64,000 nucleotides of DNA from Gemmatimonas aurantiaca T-27 (GTDB taxonomy: Bacteria > Gemmatimonadota > Gemmatimonadetes > Gemmatimonadales > Gemmatimonadaceae), in contig NC_012489.1 in NCBI RefSeq assembly GCF_000010305.1, forward strand, positions 1,364,001 to 1,428,000, in the 5' to 3' direction. The position numbers and the translations under genes are program-made. Of this stretch, positions 42,246 to 50,632 are shown in pieces. Within the stretch, counting starts at the first letter, position 1, and every line of letters begins with the position of its first letter. The notes beneath the pieces are model-generated. The model was given only the letters and a program-made list of their open reading frames with translations, made no database searches and was not told the DNA's origin.

Positions 42246-43831
42246 TGTCCACCCGTTTCGATGCACTCGAACTCACGGTCTTTTCGCAGGGTGTTGCGAT
42301 GCTCGCTGAGGAGATGGGTTCGTTGCTCGAACGCAGCGCCATCTCGCCCAACATCCGCGAACGACGGGATGCCTCGTGTGCCCTGTTCGATGCCCGTGGA
42401 CGTATGGTCGCACAGGCCGCGCACATCCCGGTGCACCTCGGCGCGATGCCGGAATCCGTCGCGGCGGTACGCGCCGCTGGTGCGCGGGCCGGCGAGGTGT
42501 TTCTGCTCAACGACCCGGCGCATGGTGGCTCGCATCTTCCGGATCTGACGATGGTGGAAGTGATCGCCGATGCGCGGGATGCCGCACGCATCATCGGCTA
42601 CGCGGCCGTGCGTGCGCATCACGCAGACGTGGGCGGGATGAGTCCAGGAAGCATGCCGTTTGGTGCCACGGAGCTGTTCCAGGAAGGACTGATTGTGCCG
42701 CCGGTGCGCATCGAAACCGATGGAGCCGCCCACGTCGATGTGCTGCGCTTGGTGCTGGCCAATGTGCGCACCCCGGCCGAACGCGAGGGCGACCTGCGGG
42801 CGCAGCGCGCCGCGTGTGCGGCCGGCACGCGCGGGTGGCAGGCGCTGCACGCCCGCATGGGGGAGTCCATGCTCGATGCCGCCATCGATGCGCTGCTTGA
42901 CTACACCGAGCGTCGTATTCGTGCGCGCCTCGCCATGCTCGAAGGCGCCAGTGGCGTGGCCCGTGATGTGCTCGAGAGCGACGGAGTGGACGATACGCCC
43001 ATTCCCATCGTTGTGTCCGCGCACGTGCGTGCGGGCACCCTGCATCTCGATCTCACCGGTACGTCCGGAGCGGTACGTGGCAATGTGAACGCACCGCCCG
43101 CCGTGGCGCGTGCTGCGGCGGTGTTTGTGTTGCGTGTGTTGTGCGATGACGATGTGCCCGTGAACGACGGTGTGGCACGCGCGGTGGCGCTGATCATTCC
43201 CGATGATTGTGTCGCCAACGCCAGGCGTCCAAGCGCGGTGGCCGCCGGCAACGTGGAGCTGTCACAGCGCCTGACAGACGTGTGTTTTGCGGCGCTTGCT
43301 GCCGCCGCCGCGTCTATTGGTGCTCACGGGGTGATCATCCCGGCCGCAGGGCAGGGCACCATGAACAATGTCACCCTGGGGGCACCCGGCTGGACGTTCT
43401 ACGAGACGCTGGGCGGAGGTCAGGGCGCGAGTCGTCGTGGTGACGGGCCGGATGCGGTGCACGTGGGCATGAGCAACACGCGCAATACGCCCATTGAATC
43501 ACTCGAGCGCGCGTATCCGTTGCGGGTGGTGGAGTACGCCGTGCGTCGCGGGAGTGGTGGGGAAGGCACCTACCGCGGCGGCGATGGTGTCGTGCGGCGC
43601 TATCAGGCCATGGAACCATGCACGGCAACGTTGTTGACGGAGCGTCGTGCCGTGGCACCACCAGGAGCGGAAGGTGGCGCCGCCGGCACGGTTGGCCGCA
43701 ACCTGCTGAATGGCGCCGTGCTTCCCGCCAAGACCCGCGTGGCGATGCGTGCCGGTGATGTCCTGACAATTGAAACACCAGGTGGAGGCGGCTGGGGCTC
43801 TTCGGCTACACCAGCGGCACCACTCGCCTAG
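42245..43831 (+). CDS. Hydantoinase/oxoprolinase subunit B
   Basis: 528 aa from ATG 42245, which shares TGATG with the upstream stop; the frame extends upstream through the glycosylase gene and is not coding there. Landmarks are the family opening [53 protein letters not shown] and [15 protein letters not shown] late [20 protein letters not shown] and a C-terminal [11 protein letters not shown] follow. It forms the catalytic complex with the A subunit (39637-41568). Its TAG and that of the convergent MBL gene interlock in the same CTAG. Confidence 0.92.
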   Translation: MSTRFDALELTVFSQGVAMLAEEMGSLLERSAISPNIRERRDASCALFDARGRMVAQAAHIPVHLGAMPESVAAVRAAGARAGEVFLLNDPAHGGSHLPDLTMVEVIADARDAARIIGYAAVRAHHADVGGMSPGSMPFGATELFQEGLIVPPVRIETDGAAHVDVLRLVLANVRTPAEREGDLRAQRAACAAGTRGWQALHARMGESMLDAAIDALLDYTERRIRARLAMLEGASGVARDVLESDGVDDTPIPIVVSAHVRAGTLHLDLTGTSGAVRGNVNAPPAVARAAAVFVLRVLCDDDVPVNDGVARAVALIIPDDCVANARRPSAVAAGNVELSQRLTDVCFAALAAAAASIGAHGVIIPAAGQGTMNNVTLGAPGWTFYETLGGGQGASRRGDGPDAVHVGMSNTRNTPIESLERAYPLRVVEYAVRRGSGGEGTYRGGDGVVRRYQAMEPCTATLLTERRAVAPPGAEGGAAGTVGRNLLNGAVLPAKTRVAMRAGDVLTIETPGGGGWGSSATPAAPLA

Positions 43832-44718
43832 ACAGACAGCGACAGACCTTCCCACGCGGCCAGCACTCTGAGTGCGCTGCCGGCTTCGGCGCCCTGGCGA
43901 CGTGCACTCTCCACGATGCGCTCTACTGCGTCGTCGTCGCGGTCGGGATGATGATGGAAAAGCGCGAGCGTGCCGACCCCACAGGCGATGGCCAGGCGCA
44001 CGGCCTCGCTGGCCGAGGAATGTCCCCAGCCGACGTGCGTGACCAGTTCGTCGTCGGTGTACGTGGCATCGTGCACGAGCAGTGGCACGTCGCGCAGAAA
44101 ATCGTACAACGACGCGAGCCATTCGAGATGCGCGGCATCGGAATTGGCATACGCCAACTCATTGTCCGGTGCGTAGGCCATCACCGGCCCGTTGGCATCG
44201 TCGATGCGAATGATGGCCGCTTCGCCCGGATGATTGGCACCGAATCGGTGCACCGTATACTCACCGACCGCAACACTCTTGCCCGGAGCCCACTCATGCG
44301 CCAACAGTTGGCCCACGAGGCCATCGACCTGCGGGAAGAGTGGCGGACTGACCAACGTGTTGAGGAAGGCTGGCAAGCTGTCCTCTCCACCATCACCACA
44401 CCACACATGCATGGTGCGGGTTCTGGCATGCAGCGGCGCAAAATGCGGCAAGCCGATGACATGATCCGCGTGCCGATGCGTCAGGAACAGGTGAATGGCG
44501 GCGTCTGTCTCGGGAGAGCGCTGCAAATGCTGCCCGAGGCAACGGATACCGGTGCCCGCATCGAGCACGAGCGCAGGCCCACCGGAACCCCGCACTTCCA
44601 CGCACGGGGTATTGCCCCCGTAACGCACGGTGCGAGGCCCCGGCGACGCGCAGGTGCCGCGGGTTCCCCAGAAGCGAACCCGCGCACGCGGTGACGGAGG
44701 TGTGGGAATGTCTGACAT
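43828..44718 (-). CDS. Metallo-beta-lactamase-fold hydrolase
   Basis: 296 aa. It opens with VRFWGTRGTCASPGPRTVRYGGNTPCVEV and has a zinc-binding THRHADHVIGLP, a His in NHPGEAAI and a late HDATYTDDEL. This is the group of MBL proteins that includes PhnP-like and class II cyclic-nucleotide phosphodiesterase-like enzymes. It probably hydrolyses phosphodiesters, but the substrate is open. It is downstream of the Crp/Fnr gene on the same strand (54 bp apart), so a cyclic-nucleotide substrate would be an attractive link but is only a guess. Its stop interlocks with the hyuB stop. Confidence 0.87.
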   Translation of the reverse strand: MSDIPTPPSPRARVRFWGTRGTCASPGPRTVRYGGNTPCVEVRGSGGPALVLDAGTGIRCLGQHLQRSPETDAAIHLFLTHRHADHVIGLPHFAPLHARTRTMHVWCGDGGEDSLPAFLNTLVSPPLFPQVDGLVGQLLAHEWAPGKSVAVGEYTVHRFGANHPGEAAIIRIDDANGPVMAYAPDNELAYANSDAAHLEWLASLYDFLRDVPLLVHDATYTDDELVTHVGWGHSSASEAVRLAIACGVGTLALFHHHPDRDDDAVERIVESARRQGAEAGSALRVLAAWEGLSLSV

Positions 44719-44772
44719 TGGACGCGACGTATGCCGGTAAGGGCGACGCGCTGAGAGTCGATTGGCTCTCGC

Positions 44773-45507
44773 TCAGGCCCGGGGACGAGCCCTGCTTTCC
44801 AATGCCCCACGATTGACGATCGTCACGACACGCCGCTGGACCATGATCATACCCTGATCCTGGAACTCCGACATGGCGCGCGAAACGGTTTCGCGACTCG
44901 CGCCGATCATTTGCGCGATCGTCTGGTGCGTGAGCTGCTTGACCAGCGATGCCGGTTCCCCGGGAGTCGCGTGTTCCAGTAACACCTTGGCCACACGTCC
45001 CGGCACATCGAGCAGCACCAGGCTGCCAATCGTGCCGTCGGCCTGACGCAGGCGACGCGACAGCTCCACCATGAGCTCCCAGGCCACCTTGGGGTTCTGC
45101 TCCACCTGCCGGCGGAATTCCGGCCGGCGCAGCACCAGCAGGCTGGACGCGTGTGTGGCCACGACGTGCGCTGAACGCGGACGCCCATCGATGAGCGCCA
45201 GCTCGCCGAAGTGGTCGCCAACGCCGAGCACCTGCAAAATCACCTCGCGACCGTCGTCACCGACGAGGACTACCTTTACCTCGCCGGATCGAACTACATA
45301 GAGGGCGTCACCGGCATCACCTTCGGAAACAATCAGCGCGCCCTTGGCGAACCGCTGTTCACGAGTGACTTCGGCGAAACCACGGACCGCCGAGCGCTCC
45401 AGCTCCCGGAAGAGTGGGACGGTGGAAAGAAAATCGGTGATGCGCTCGAGCGAGACGCTCATCGTGGGCGGCGTCATACGGAGTGGGGGAGAGCCAAAGG
45501 TCACCAT
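44773..45507 (-). CDS. Crp/Fnr-family transcription regulator
   Basis: 244 aa from ATG 45507, chosen because GAGGTGA (45514-45520) lies 6 nt upstream; later ATGs at 45477 and 45462 lack such a site. The cyclic-nucleotide-binding domain (about 30-150) has GALIVSEGDAGDALYVVRSG and GDHFGELALIDGRPRSA, including the FGELALIDGRPRSA phosphate-binding cassette typical of nucleotide-binding Crp members. The HTH (about 190-220) reads LTHQTIAQMIGASRETVSRAMS. No N-terminal Cys cluster is seen, so it is not an Fnr-type oxygen sensor. It is divergent from prfA across a 147-bp region with palindromes, one matching the Crp half-site pattern. Confidence 0.92.
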   Translation of the reverse strand: MVTFGSPPLRMTPPTMSVSLERITDFLSTVPLFRELERSAVRGFAEVTREQRFAKGALIVSEGDAGDALYVVRSGEVKVVLVGDDGREVILQVLGVGDHFGELALIDGRPRSAHVVATHASSLLVLRRPEFRRQVEQNPKVAWELMVELSRRLRQADGTIGSLVLLDVPGRVAKVLLEHATPGEPASLVKQLTHQTIAQMIGASRETVSRAMSEFQDQGMIMVQRRVVTIVNRGALESRARPRA

Positions 45508-45527
45508 ATGTAATCACCTCGTTTCGT

Positions 45528-45544
45528 GTATCTTTCCGTGATAC
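45528..45544. promoter_or_regulatory. Palindrome near the Crp/Fnr gene start
   Basis: GTATC-N7-GATAC, centred 29 nt upstream of the Crp/Fnr ATG. It is a candidate operator, possibly autoregulatory; the match is short. Confidence 0.3.
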
Positions 45545-45577
45545 CCGCAGTCTGCAGACGGGTCCGCGACAGGGGCG

Positions 45578-45609
45578 CTTCGGTTGGCACCGACGTACCC
45601 TAACCGAAG
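45578..45609. repeat. Inverted repeat in the crp-prfA intergenic region
   Basis: CTTCGGTT and AACCGAAG form an 8-bp perfect stem with a 16-nt loop. It lies between two smaller palindromes: GTCTGCAGAC at 45550-45559 and the Crp-like site at 45625. It could be an operator or a leader hairpin of prfA. Confidence 0.4.
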
Positions 45610-45624
45610 GGGCCGTCGGTCCGC

Positions 45625-45640
45625 CGTGACCGATATCACG
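45625..45640. promoter_or_regulatory. Crp-like operator (CGTGA-N6-TCACG)
   Basis: CGTGA-CCGATA-TCACG is a perfect inverted repeat with the half-site spacing of the classical Crp consensus TGTGA-N6-TCACA. It is centred 22 nt before the prfA start, in the interval shared with the divergent Crp/Fnr gene. Its position relative to the prfA start suggests repression or control at the promoter. Confidence 0.45.
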
Positions 45641-45654
45641 AATTTTATCCCAGT

Positions 45655-46725
45655 ATGCTGAGTCACCTTCGCGACCGAATGGCCGAGGCGCTGCAACGCG
45701 CCATCGAAGTGGAGCAGCTCCTCGCCGATCCTGAGACGACGAAGGATGCGCCCCGTCTGGCCGAGCTCGGTCGTGAGCACCACCGGCTGGCCCAGGTTGT
45801 GGCCCGGGCCACACGCCTGCAGAAGGCCGAACAAGAGCTGAACGAAGCCCGGGAACTCGCCAACGGTGACGACCCCGACTTTGCCGCGGAAGCCCGTACC
45901 GAAATGGTCCGTCTCGAGGAAGAGACCGCGGTTCTCGAGAAGGAATTGCTGCCGTTGCTCATCCCGCGGGATCCTCTGGACGAGCGTCCGGCAATCGTGG
46001 AAATCCGGGCCGGTACGGGTGGCGATGAAGCCGGTTTGTTTGCCGGCGACCTGCTCCGCATGTACACGCGGTTTCTCGAACGGCGTGGCTGGCGCATCGA
46101 ACCCATCTCCTATTCAGAAGGCACACTGGGTGGAGTGAAGGAATCCGTGTTCAAAGTGTCGGGTGACGGCGTTTTTGGTGTTTTGCGGTGGGAATCGGGT
46201 GTGCATCGGGTGCAACGTGTGCCCGCCACGGAATCCCAGGGGCGTATCCACACCTCGGCGGCCACGGTGGCCGTTCTGCCGGAAGCGGAGGAGCTGGACA
46301 TGCGCATCGAGGACAAGGATCTGCGCATCGACGTTTTCCGCTCGTCAGGCCCCGGCGGCCAGAGCGTGAACACCACCGATTCGGCCGTGCGTATCACGCA
46401 TATCCCCACCGGGATCGTGGTGTCCCAGCAGGACCAGAAGTCGCAACTGCAGAACAAGGCCAAGGCCATGGACGTGTTGCGCGCGCGTTTGCTCGACCTG
46501 CGTCTGTCCGAGCAGGAAGCGGAGCGGTCGCGCATGCGCAAGTCGCAGGTCTCCACAGGCGACCGGTCAGCCAAGATCCGGACCTACAACTTTCCGCAGG
46601 GCCGCGTCACCGATCATCGCGTGGGGCTGACACTGTATGACATCGACAGTGTGATGAACGGTGAGATCTCGTCGTTTCTCGATGCTCTCGCACTGGCGAA
46701 TGCAGAAGAGAAGCTGAGTGCCTGA
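45655..46725 (+). CDS. prfA: Peptide chain release factor 1
   Basis: 356 aa. The catalytic GGQ lies at residues 234-236 in [18 protein letters not shown]. The codon-recognition tripeptide PAT in [18 protein letters not shown] identifies RF1 (UAA/UAG) rather than RF2. The N-terminal coiled-coil and domain 2 ([20 protein letters not shown]) are complete. It releases the finished peptide at the ribosome. The last 8 nt overlap the prmC gene for its own methylase, a common pairing. The start at 45655 lacks a Shine-Dalgarno sequence, and an AT-rich TTTTAT box is 6 nt upstream. Confidence 0.97.
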   Translation: MLSHLRDRMAEALQRAIEVEQLLADPETTKDAPRLAELGREHHRLAQVVARATRLQKAEQELNEARELANGDDPDFAAEARTEMVRLEEETAVLEKELLPLLIPRDPLDERPAIVEIRAGTGGDEAGLFAGDLLRMYTRFLERRGWRIEPISYSEGTLGGVKESVFKVSGDGVFGVLRWESGVHRVQRVPATESQGRIHTSAATVAVLPEAEELDMRIEDKDLRIDVFRSSGPGGQSVNTTDSAVRITHIPTGIVVSQQDQKSQLQNKAKAMDVLRARLLDLRLSEQEAERSRMRKSQVSTGDRSAKIRTYNFPQGRVTDHRVGLTLYDIDSVMNGEISSFLDALALANAEEKLSA

Positions 46726-47728
46726 GGGCGACCGCGCCGCCGCGTTGATGCGCGACGTGTCGATTCACGAGGCGTCGATTCGCGAGGTGTCGATTGGCGA
46801 GGTGTCGATTCGCGACGTGCTGATGCGGGTGACGCAGGCGTTGTCGGAGCACGGCCTCGCGGAGGAATCCGAGGGCGCGTTGATCGATCCGTCGCAGGAA
46901 GCGCGCTGGCTGGTGGCGGCCGTACTCGATTGTTCGCCGGCCGAACTGACCCACCGCCGTGTGGCTGGCGAATCGCTCGATGCGGCCACCCTCGGGCGTA
47001 TCGATGCGGCGCTCCACCGCCGCCTTGCCGGCGAGCCGCTGGCCTATGCGACAGGCAGCGCGGCGTTCCGGGAATTGGTGCTGCAGGTGGACCGCCGGGT
47101 GCTCATCCCGAGACCGGAAACGGAAGTGGTGGTGGGGGAGGCGCTGCGGGTGACGTCCATGCGTCCGGGTGGCATCGCCATCGACATCGGTACGGGGTCG
47201 GGGGCCATCGCGCTCAGTCTCGCGTGGGAAGGCCGGTTCGACCGCGTCGTAGCCACCGATCTCTCGCAGGATGCACTCGACGTGGCGAAGGCCAATGCCG
47301 AGCGTCTCGAGGCGATGGTGCATGGCTCACGGCACAGCCCACATGGCGTGGCGCCGGTCGAGTTCCGGCTCGGTGCGGATCTGGCCCCGGTGACCGAGCT
47401 GCGCGCCCGTGTGCTGGTATCAAACCCGCCGTACATTGCGTACGATGAAGCGCACGCGCTGCCGTCGAGTGTGCGTGACTGGGAACCCCCGGTGGCGCTT
47501 TTTGCGGCAGAGCAGGGTATGGCCCGGTATCAGGCAATCGTGTCTGGCGCGCGGGCGATTCTCGAGCCGGATGGTTGGATCGTGCTGGAGCTGGACGCCA
47601 GGCGTGCGCAGCAGACCGCTGCGCTGGCCCGGCAGGCGGGATTCGTGGACGTCCACGTCATCGCGGATCTTGCCGGCCGCGAGCGTGTGCTGGTGGCACG
47701 CAACGGCGACGGCGCCGCATCGCAGTAA
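46718..47728 (+). CDS. prmC: Release factor glutamine methyltransferase with repeat-expanded N-terminus
   Basis: 336 aa from GTG 46718, overlapping prfA by 8 nt; ATG 46748 or the ATG at 46823 are possible later starts. The core has PrmC hallmarks: [35 protein letters not shown], the SAM-binding [16 protein letters not shown], and the catalytic NPPY in [11 protein letters not shown]. It methylates the Gln of the release-factor GGQ motif. The family is about 280 aa long. The extra N-terminal segment is made of five near-identical 5-residue units ([25 protein letters not shown]), encoded by a 15-bp tandem repeat at 46751-46825. Confidence 0.93.
   Translation: MPEGDRAAALMRDVSIHEASIREVSIGEVSIRDVLMRVTQALSEHGLAEESEGALIDPSQEARWLVAAVLDCSPAELTHRRVAGESLDAATLGRIDAALHRRLAGEPLAYATGSAAFRELVLQVDRRVLIPRPETEVVVGEALRVTSMRPGGIAIDIGTGSGAIALSLAWEGRFDRVVATDLSQDALDVAKANAERLEAMVHGSRHSPHGVAPVEFRLGADLAPVTELRARVLVSNPPYIAYDEAHALPSSVRDWEPPVALFAAEQGMARYQAIVSGARAILEPDGWIVLELDARRAQQTAALARQAGFVDVHVIADLAGRERVLVARNGDGAASQ
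46751..46825 (+). repeat. 15-bp tandem repeat (5 units) inside prmC
   Basis: There are five units related to CGCGAGGTGTCGATT: 46751-46765, 46766-46780, 46781-46795, 46796-46810 and the diverged 46811-46825. The period is a multiple of three, so changes in copy number would keep the reading frame. The units encode the N-terminal extension of PrmC. Confidence 0.85.
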
Positions 47729-47799
47729 GTACCACCTGCATCATCCGGCAGCACCCGACTACCGCCCACCTCGTTGTTCACGGCCAGGAGGCCGCATAC

Positions 47800-48150
47800 A
47801 TGCTGGAAGACAAGGCAAAGGAACTCGGCCGCATGATCGGCCAGAGTGACGAATACAAGGCCGTGAAGCGTTCGAGCGAAGGCCTCAACGCCGACCGTGA
47901 AGCCACGATGGTGCTGCAGCAGATGGAACAGATCCGTCAGCAGGCCCAGGCGATGTCCGAACGCGGGGAAGAGCCGACGGCCGAGATGGAGCATCAGCTC
48001 GAAGGGCTGTTCTCGCAGGTGCAGAGCAACAGCAACTATCAGCGCGCCATCTCGGCGCAGGACAATTTCGACAAGCTGATGTTGCGCGTGAACCAGTTGA
48101 TCGCCGAAGGCATCCGCGCTGGTGCCACCAGCCAGATCATTCTGGGCTGA
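47800..48150 (+). CDS. YlbF/YmcA-family regulator protein
   Basis: 116 aa from ATG 47800, set by a strong AGGAGG at 47786-47791. The protein is nearly all helical: MLEDKAKELGRMIGQSDEYK, then a segment beginning DREATMVLQQMEQIRQ, and a C-terminal helix (NYQRAISAQDNFDKLMLRVN). This matches the Com_YlbF family. In Bacillus YlbF, YmcA and YaaT form a complex that steers RNase Y specificity and affects competence and sporulation. No YmcA or YaaT partner is seen here, so the role in this organism is open. It lies between prmC (71 bp) and tmk, and is probably cotranscribed with tmk. Confidence 0.82.
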   Translation: MLEDKAKELGRMIGQSDEYKAVKRSSEGLNADREATMVLQQMEQIRQQAQAMSERGEEPTAEMEHQLEGLFSQVQSNSNYQRAISAQDNFDKLMLRVNQLIAEGIRAGATSQIILG

Positions 48151-48183
48151 CGCCACCGCATGCGCGCAGTGGAGGAAGACGTG

Positions 48184-48897
48184 ATGCACCACGGGTCGGG
48201 TGGCGCCGTGGAGGCGGTGCCCGGTCTGTTTGTGGTGCTCGAAGGCGGAGAAGGTGTGGGCAAAACCACACAATGGAACCGCCTGGCGTCGGCGTTGCGC
48301 GCCGTTGGTCATGAAGTGGTGGCGGTGCGCGAACCCGGAGGCACCCAGGCGGGTGATGCCATTCGCACGCTGTTGCTCGACCCCACGTCTTCGTTGTCTC
48401 CTGGCACGGAAGCCCTGTTGTTTGCGGCCTCCCGCGCGCAACTCGTGGCCGACGTGGTCGAGCCGGCGCTCGCGCGTGGTGCTGTGGTCCTGGTCGATCG
48501 TTTTTTGCTGTCCACGTACGCCTATCAGGGCGCAGGACGTGGGCTGCCGCTCGACATGCTGTCGAGTGTGAACCGATTGGCGACCGGTGGACGGGCGCCC
48601 GATCTCACGTTGTTGTTGAACGTCCCGCTCGATCTGGCCATGGCGCGCGTGCAGGCGCGCGGTGCGGCCGATCGCATGGAGCTCGAAGACGCGGCGTTTC
48701 ACGTACGGGTACAGGCGGCGTTTGTGGCCGCGCTTTCCTCGACGTGGCAGCAAGCGCATCCCGAAATCGGTCCGGTGATTGCCGTGCCGGCGCAGGGCGA
48801 CATCGATACGGTCACGGTGCGATGCCTCGAGGCGCTCGTGCAGCGCTGGCCCGCGCGATTCACCGCCGCAGCGACGTCGCTGCTGCACGCGCGGTAA
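48184..48897 (+). CDS. tmk: Thymidylate kinase
   Basis: 237 aa from ATG 48184, chosen because GGAGGA (48171-48176) lies 7 nt upstream; ATG 48160 and GTG 48181 are alternatives. It has P-loop LEGGEGVGKTTQWNRL, the DR(E/Y)-type REPGGTQAGDAIR motif, the LID region DRFLLSTYAYQGAGRGLP, and a late RGAADRMELED. It phosphorylates dTMP to dTDP. It is slightly longer than E. coli Tmk (213 aa), with the extra residues at both ends. It follows the YlbF-like gene closely. Confidence 0.93.
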   Translation: MHHGSGGAVEAVPGLFVVLEGGEGVGKTTQWNRLASALRAVGHEVVAVREPGGTQAGDAIRTLLLDPTSSLSPGTEALLFAASRAQLVADVVEPALARGAVVLVDRFLLSTYAYQGAGRGLPLDMLSSVNRLATGGRAPDLTLLLNVPLDLAMARVQARGAADRMELEDAAFHVRVQAAFVAALSSTWQQAHPEIGPVIAVPAQGDIDTVTVRCLEALVQRWPARFTAAATSLLHAR

Positions 48898-48982
48898 GGG
48901 GCACGCCAAGATGCTTACGCAGGTGATGTACACGCAGGTGCTGCAGGCACTGGTGCTGGTTCGTTTGCGCTTTCACTGACGC

Positions 48983-50632
48983 ATGCCGGATATTCTTCCC
49001 GACACTCCCCGTACGCCGCCCCGACGCATCCGCGCGGTTGCCGCGGCCATCTTTTTCGTGGCGCTGCTTTCGCTCGGTGGCTGGTGGGCCGGACGTGAAC
49101 TCACCGCTGGGGAGCAGCCCTCGCGCGCGCCACTGGGCGGCGCGCGCCTGTTCGATCAGGTGGTCGCCACCATCGCGCAGCGCTACGTCGATTCACTCGA
49201 CGCGACGCAGGTGTACGACAAGGCCGTCGCCGGCATGTTGCGCGAACTGGGCGACCCCTACACCACGTATCTCGCTGAAGACCGCCTGCGTCGGCTGAAT
49301 GAGCAGATCAGCGGGACTTATGCCGGTATCGGTCTGCAGATCGATATTCGCGAGAGCTGGCCGGTGGTGCTGGAGCCCATCAACGGGGGGCCGTCGGAAC
49401 GCGCGGGCATTCTCGCCGGCGACCGGATCATCCAGATCGGCAAGGAGTCGACGCGCGGCTGGACGCGGGACGAAGTGTCGCGCGTGGTTCGTGGACCTCA
49501 GGGCACCGCGGTGAGTTTTGTCATCGAGCGTGGCGATCAGCACATCCCGCTGTCGATCGTGCGCGACAAGGTGCATCTCCGCGCCGTGCAACGTGTCGCG
49601 TTGCTGCCCAATGGGGTGGGCTACGTGGATGTGAACGTGTTCAGCGCACAAACCGCCGATGAGTTGCGGGCGGCCGTGGATTCGGTCGTGCGGATGGGTG
49701 CGCGCGCGTTGGTCATGGATCTGCGCGGCAATCCGGGGGGATTGCTGGAGCAGGGCGTTGCGGTGGCGGAGTTGTTCCTCGACCGCGGGCAGAACATCGT
49801 GCAACTGCGCGGACGGCCAGGCACACCAAGCCAGTCCTACACCGATTCGGTGCCGCAGCGCTGGCCCACCCTGCCGCTGGCCGTGCTGCTCGACCGCTCG
49901 AGCGCGAGTGCGTCCGAGATCGTGGCCGGTGCGCTGCAGGACCATGACCGCGCCATCGTGCTTGGCATGACCAGCTTCGGCAAAGGCAGCGCGCAGAACG
50001 TGTATCCGTTGTCCTCCGGCGGCGCGCTGCGTCTGACGATTGCGCGGTGGTACACGCCGCTGGGACGCGGCATCAATCGCGCGCCGGCGGTGGATGCCGA
50101 TGGCGAACCAGAACTCGATACAGGACTCGTCACACTGCCCGATACCGTGAAGCCACGCTATCGCACGGATGCCGGGCGCACGGTGTTCGGCGGCGGTGGC
50201 ATCACGCCGGACATTGTGGTCGGCGACACGGTGCTGCCCATTCCGGTGCAGGCGCTGGCGCGGGCGATGGGCAAGAATCTTGGCGCCTATCGCGACGCAC
50301 TGGCGCGGGAAGCCCAGGCGCAGCGCCGCAATGTGAAGTCGCCCGGAGACCCGGTGACGATGGAGATGCTGAATGCGGTCTATCGGGAGCTGGAGCGCCG
50401 CAACGTGGCGCCGCCACGTGCGATCTTCGACGCGGCCACGCCATGGGTGTCACGTTCGCTCGGCTACGAAATGACCCGCGTGGCGTTTGGCAACGAGGCC
50501 GAGTTCCTGCGACGCACGCAGGACGATGCCACGCTGCAACGCGCGTCGTCGGTGCTGCAGGCATCCCGTACACCGCGCGATGTGTTTGGCAATATCGAGA
50601 AGCCCACGGTCACGGTGCCATTGCGTCCGTGA
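48983..50632 (+). CDS. S41 C-terminal processing protease
   Basis: 549 aa. An N-terminal signal anchor (about 14-36) is followed by the helical region (DATQVYDKAVAGMLRELGDP), a PDZ domain (about 105-190, INGGPSERAGILAGDRIIQI), and the protease core. The core has Ser309 in RSSASASEIVAG and Lys334 and Gln338 in SFGKGSAQ, the Ser-Lys-Gln arrangement of CtpA/CtpB. It cleaves C-termini of periplasmic proteins, and in many bacteria it controls cell-wall hydrolases. The C-terminal 120 residues are an added domain of unknown role. Its stop shares TGATG with the next gene. Confidence 0.93.
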   Translation: MPDILPDTPRTPPRRIRAVAAAIFFVALLSLGGWWAGRELTAGEQPSRAPLGGARLFDQVVATIAQRYVDSLDATQVYDKAVAGMLRELGDPYTTYLAEDRLRRLNEQISGTYAGIGLQIDIRESWPVVLEPINGGPSERAGILAGDRIIQIGKESTRGWTRDEVSRVVRGPQGTAVSFVIERGDQHIPLSIVRDKVHLRAVQRVALLPNGVGYVDVNVFSAQTADELRAAVDSVVRMGARALVMDLRGNPGGLLEQGVAVAELFLDRGQNIVQLRGRPGTPSQSYTDSVPQRWPTLPLAVLLDRSSASASEIVAGALQDHDRAIVLGMTSFGKGSAQNVYPLSSGGALRLTIARWYTPLGRGINRAPAVDADGEPELDTGLVTLPDTVKPRYRTDAGRTVFGGGGITPDIVVGDTVLPIPVQALARAMGKNLGAYRDALAREAQAQRRNVKSPGDPVTMEMLNAVYRELERRNVAPPRAIFDAATPWVSRSLGYEMTRVAFGNEAEFLRRTQDDATLQRASSVLQASRTPRDVFGNIEKPTVTVPLRP

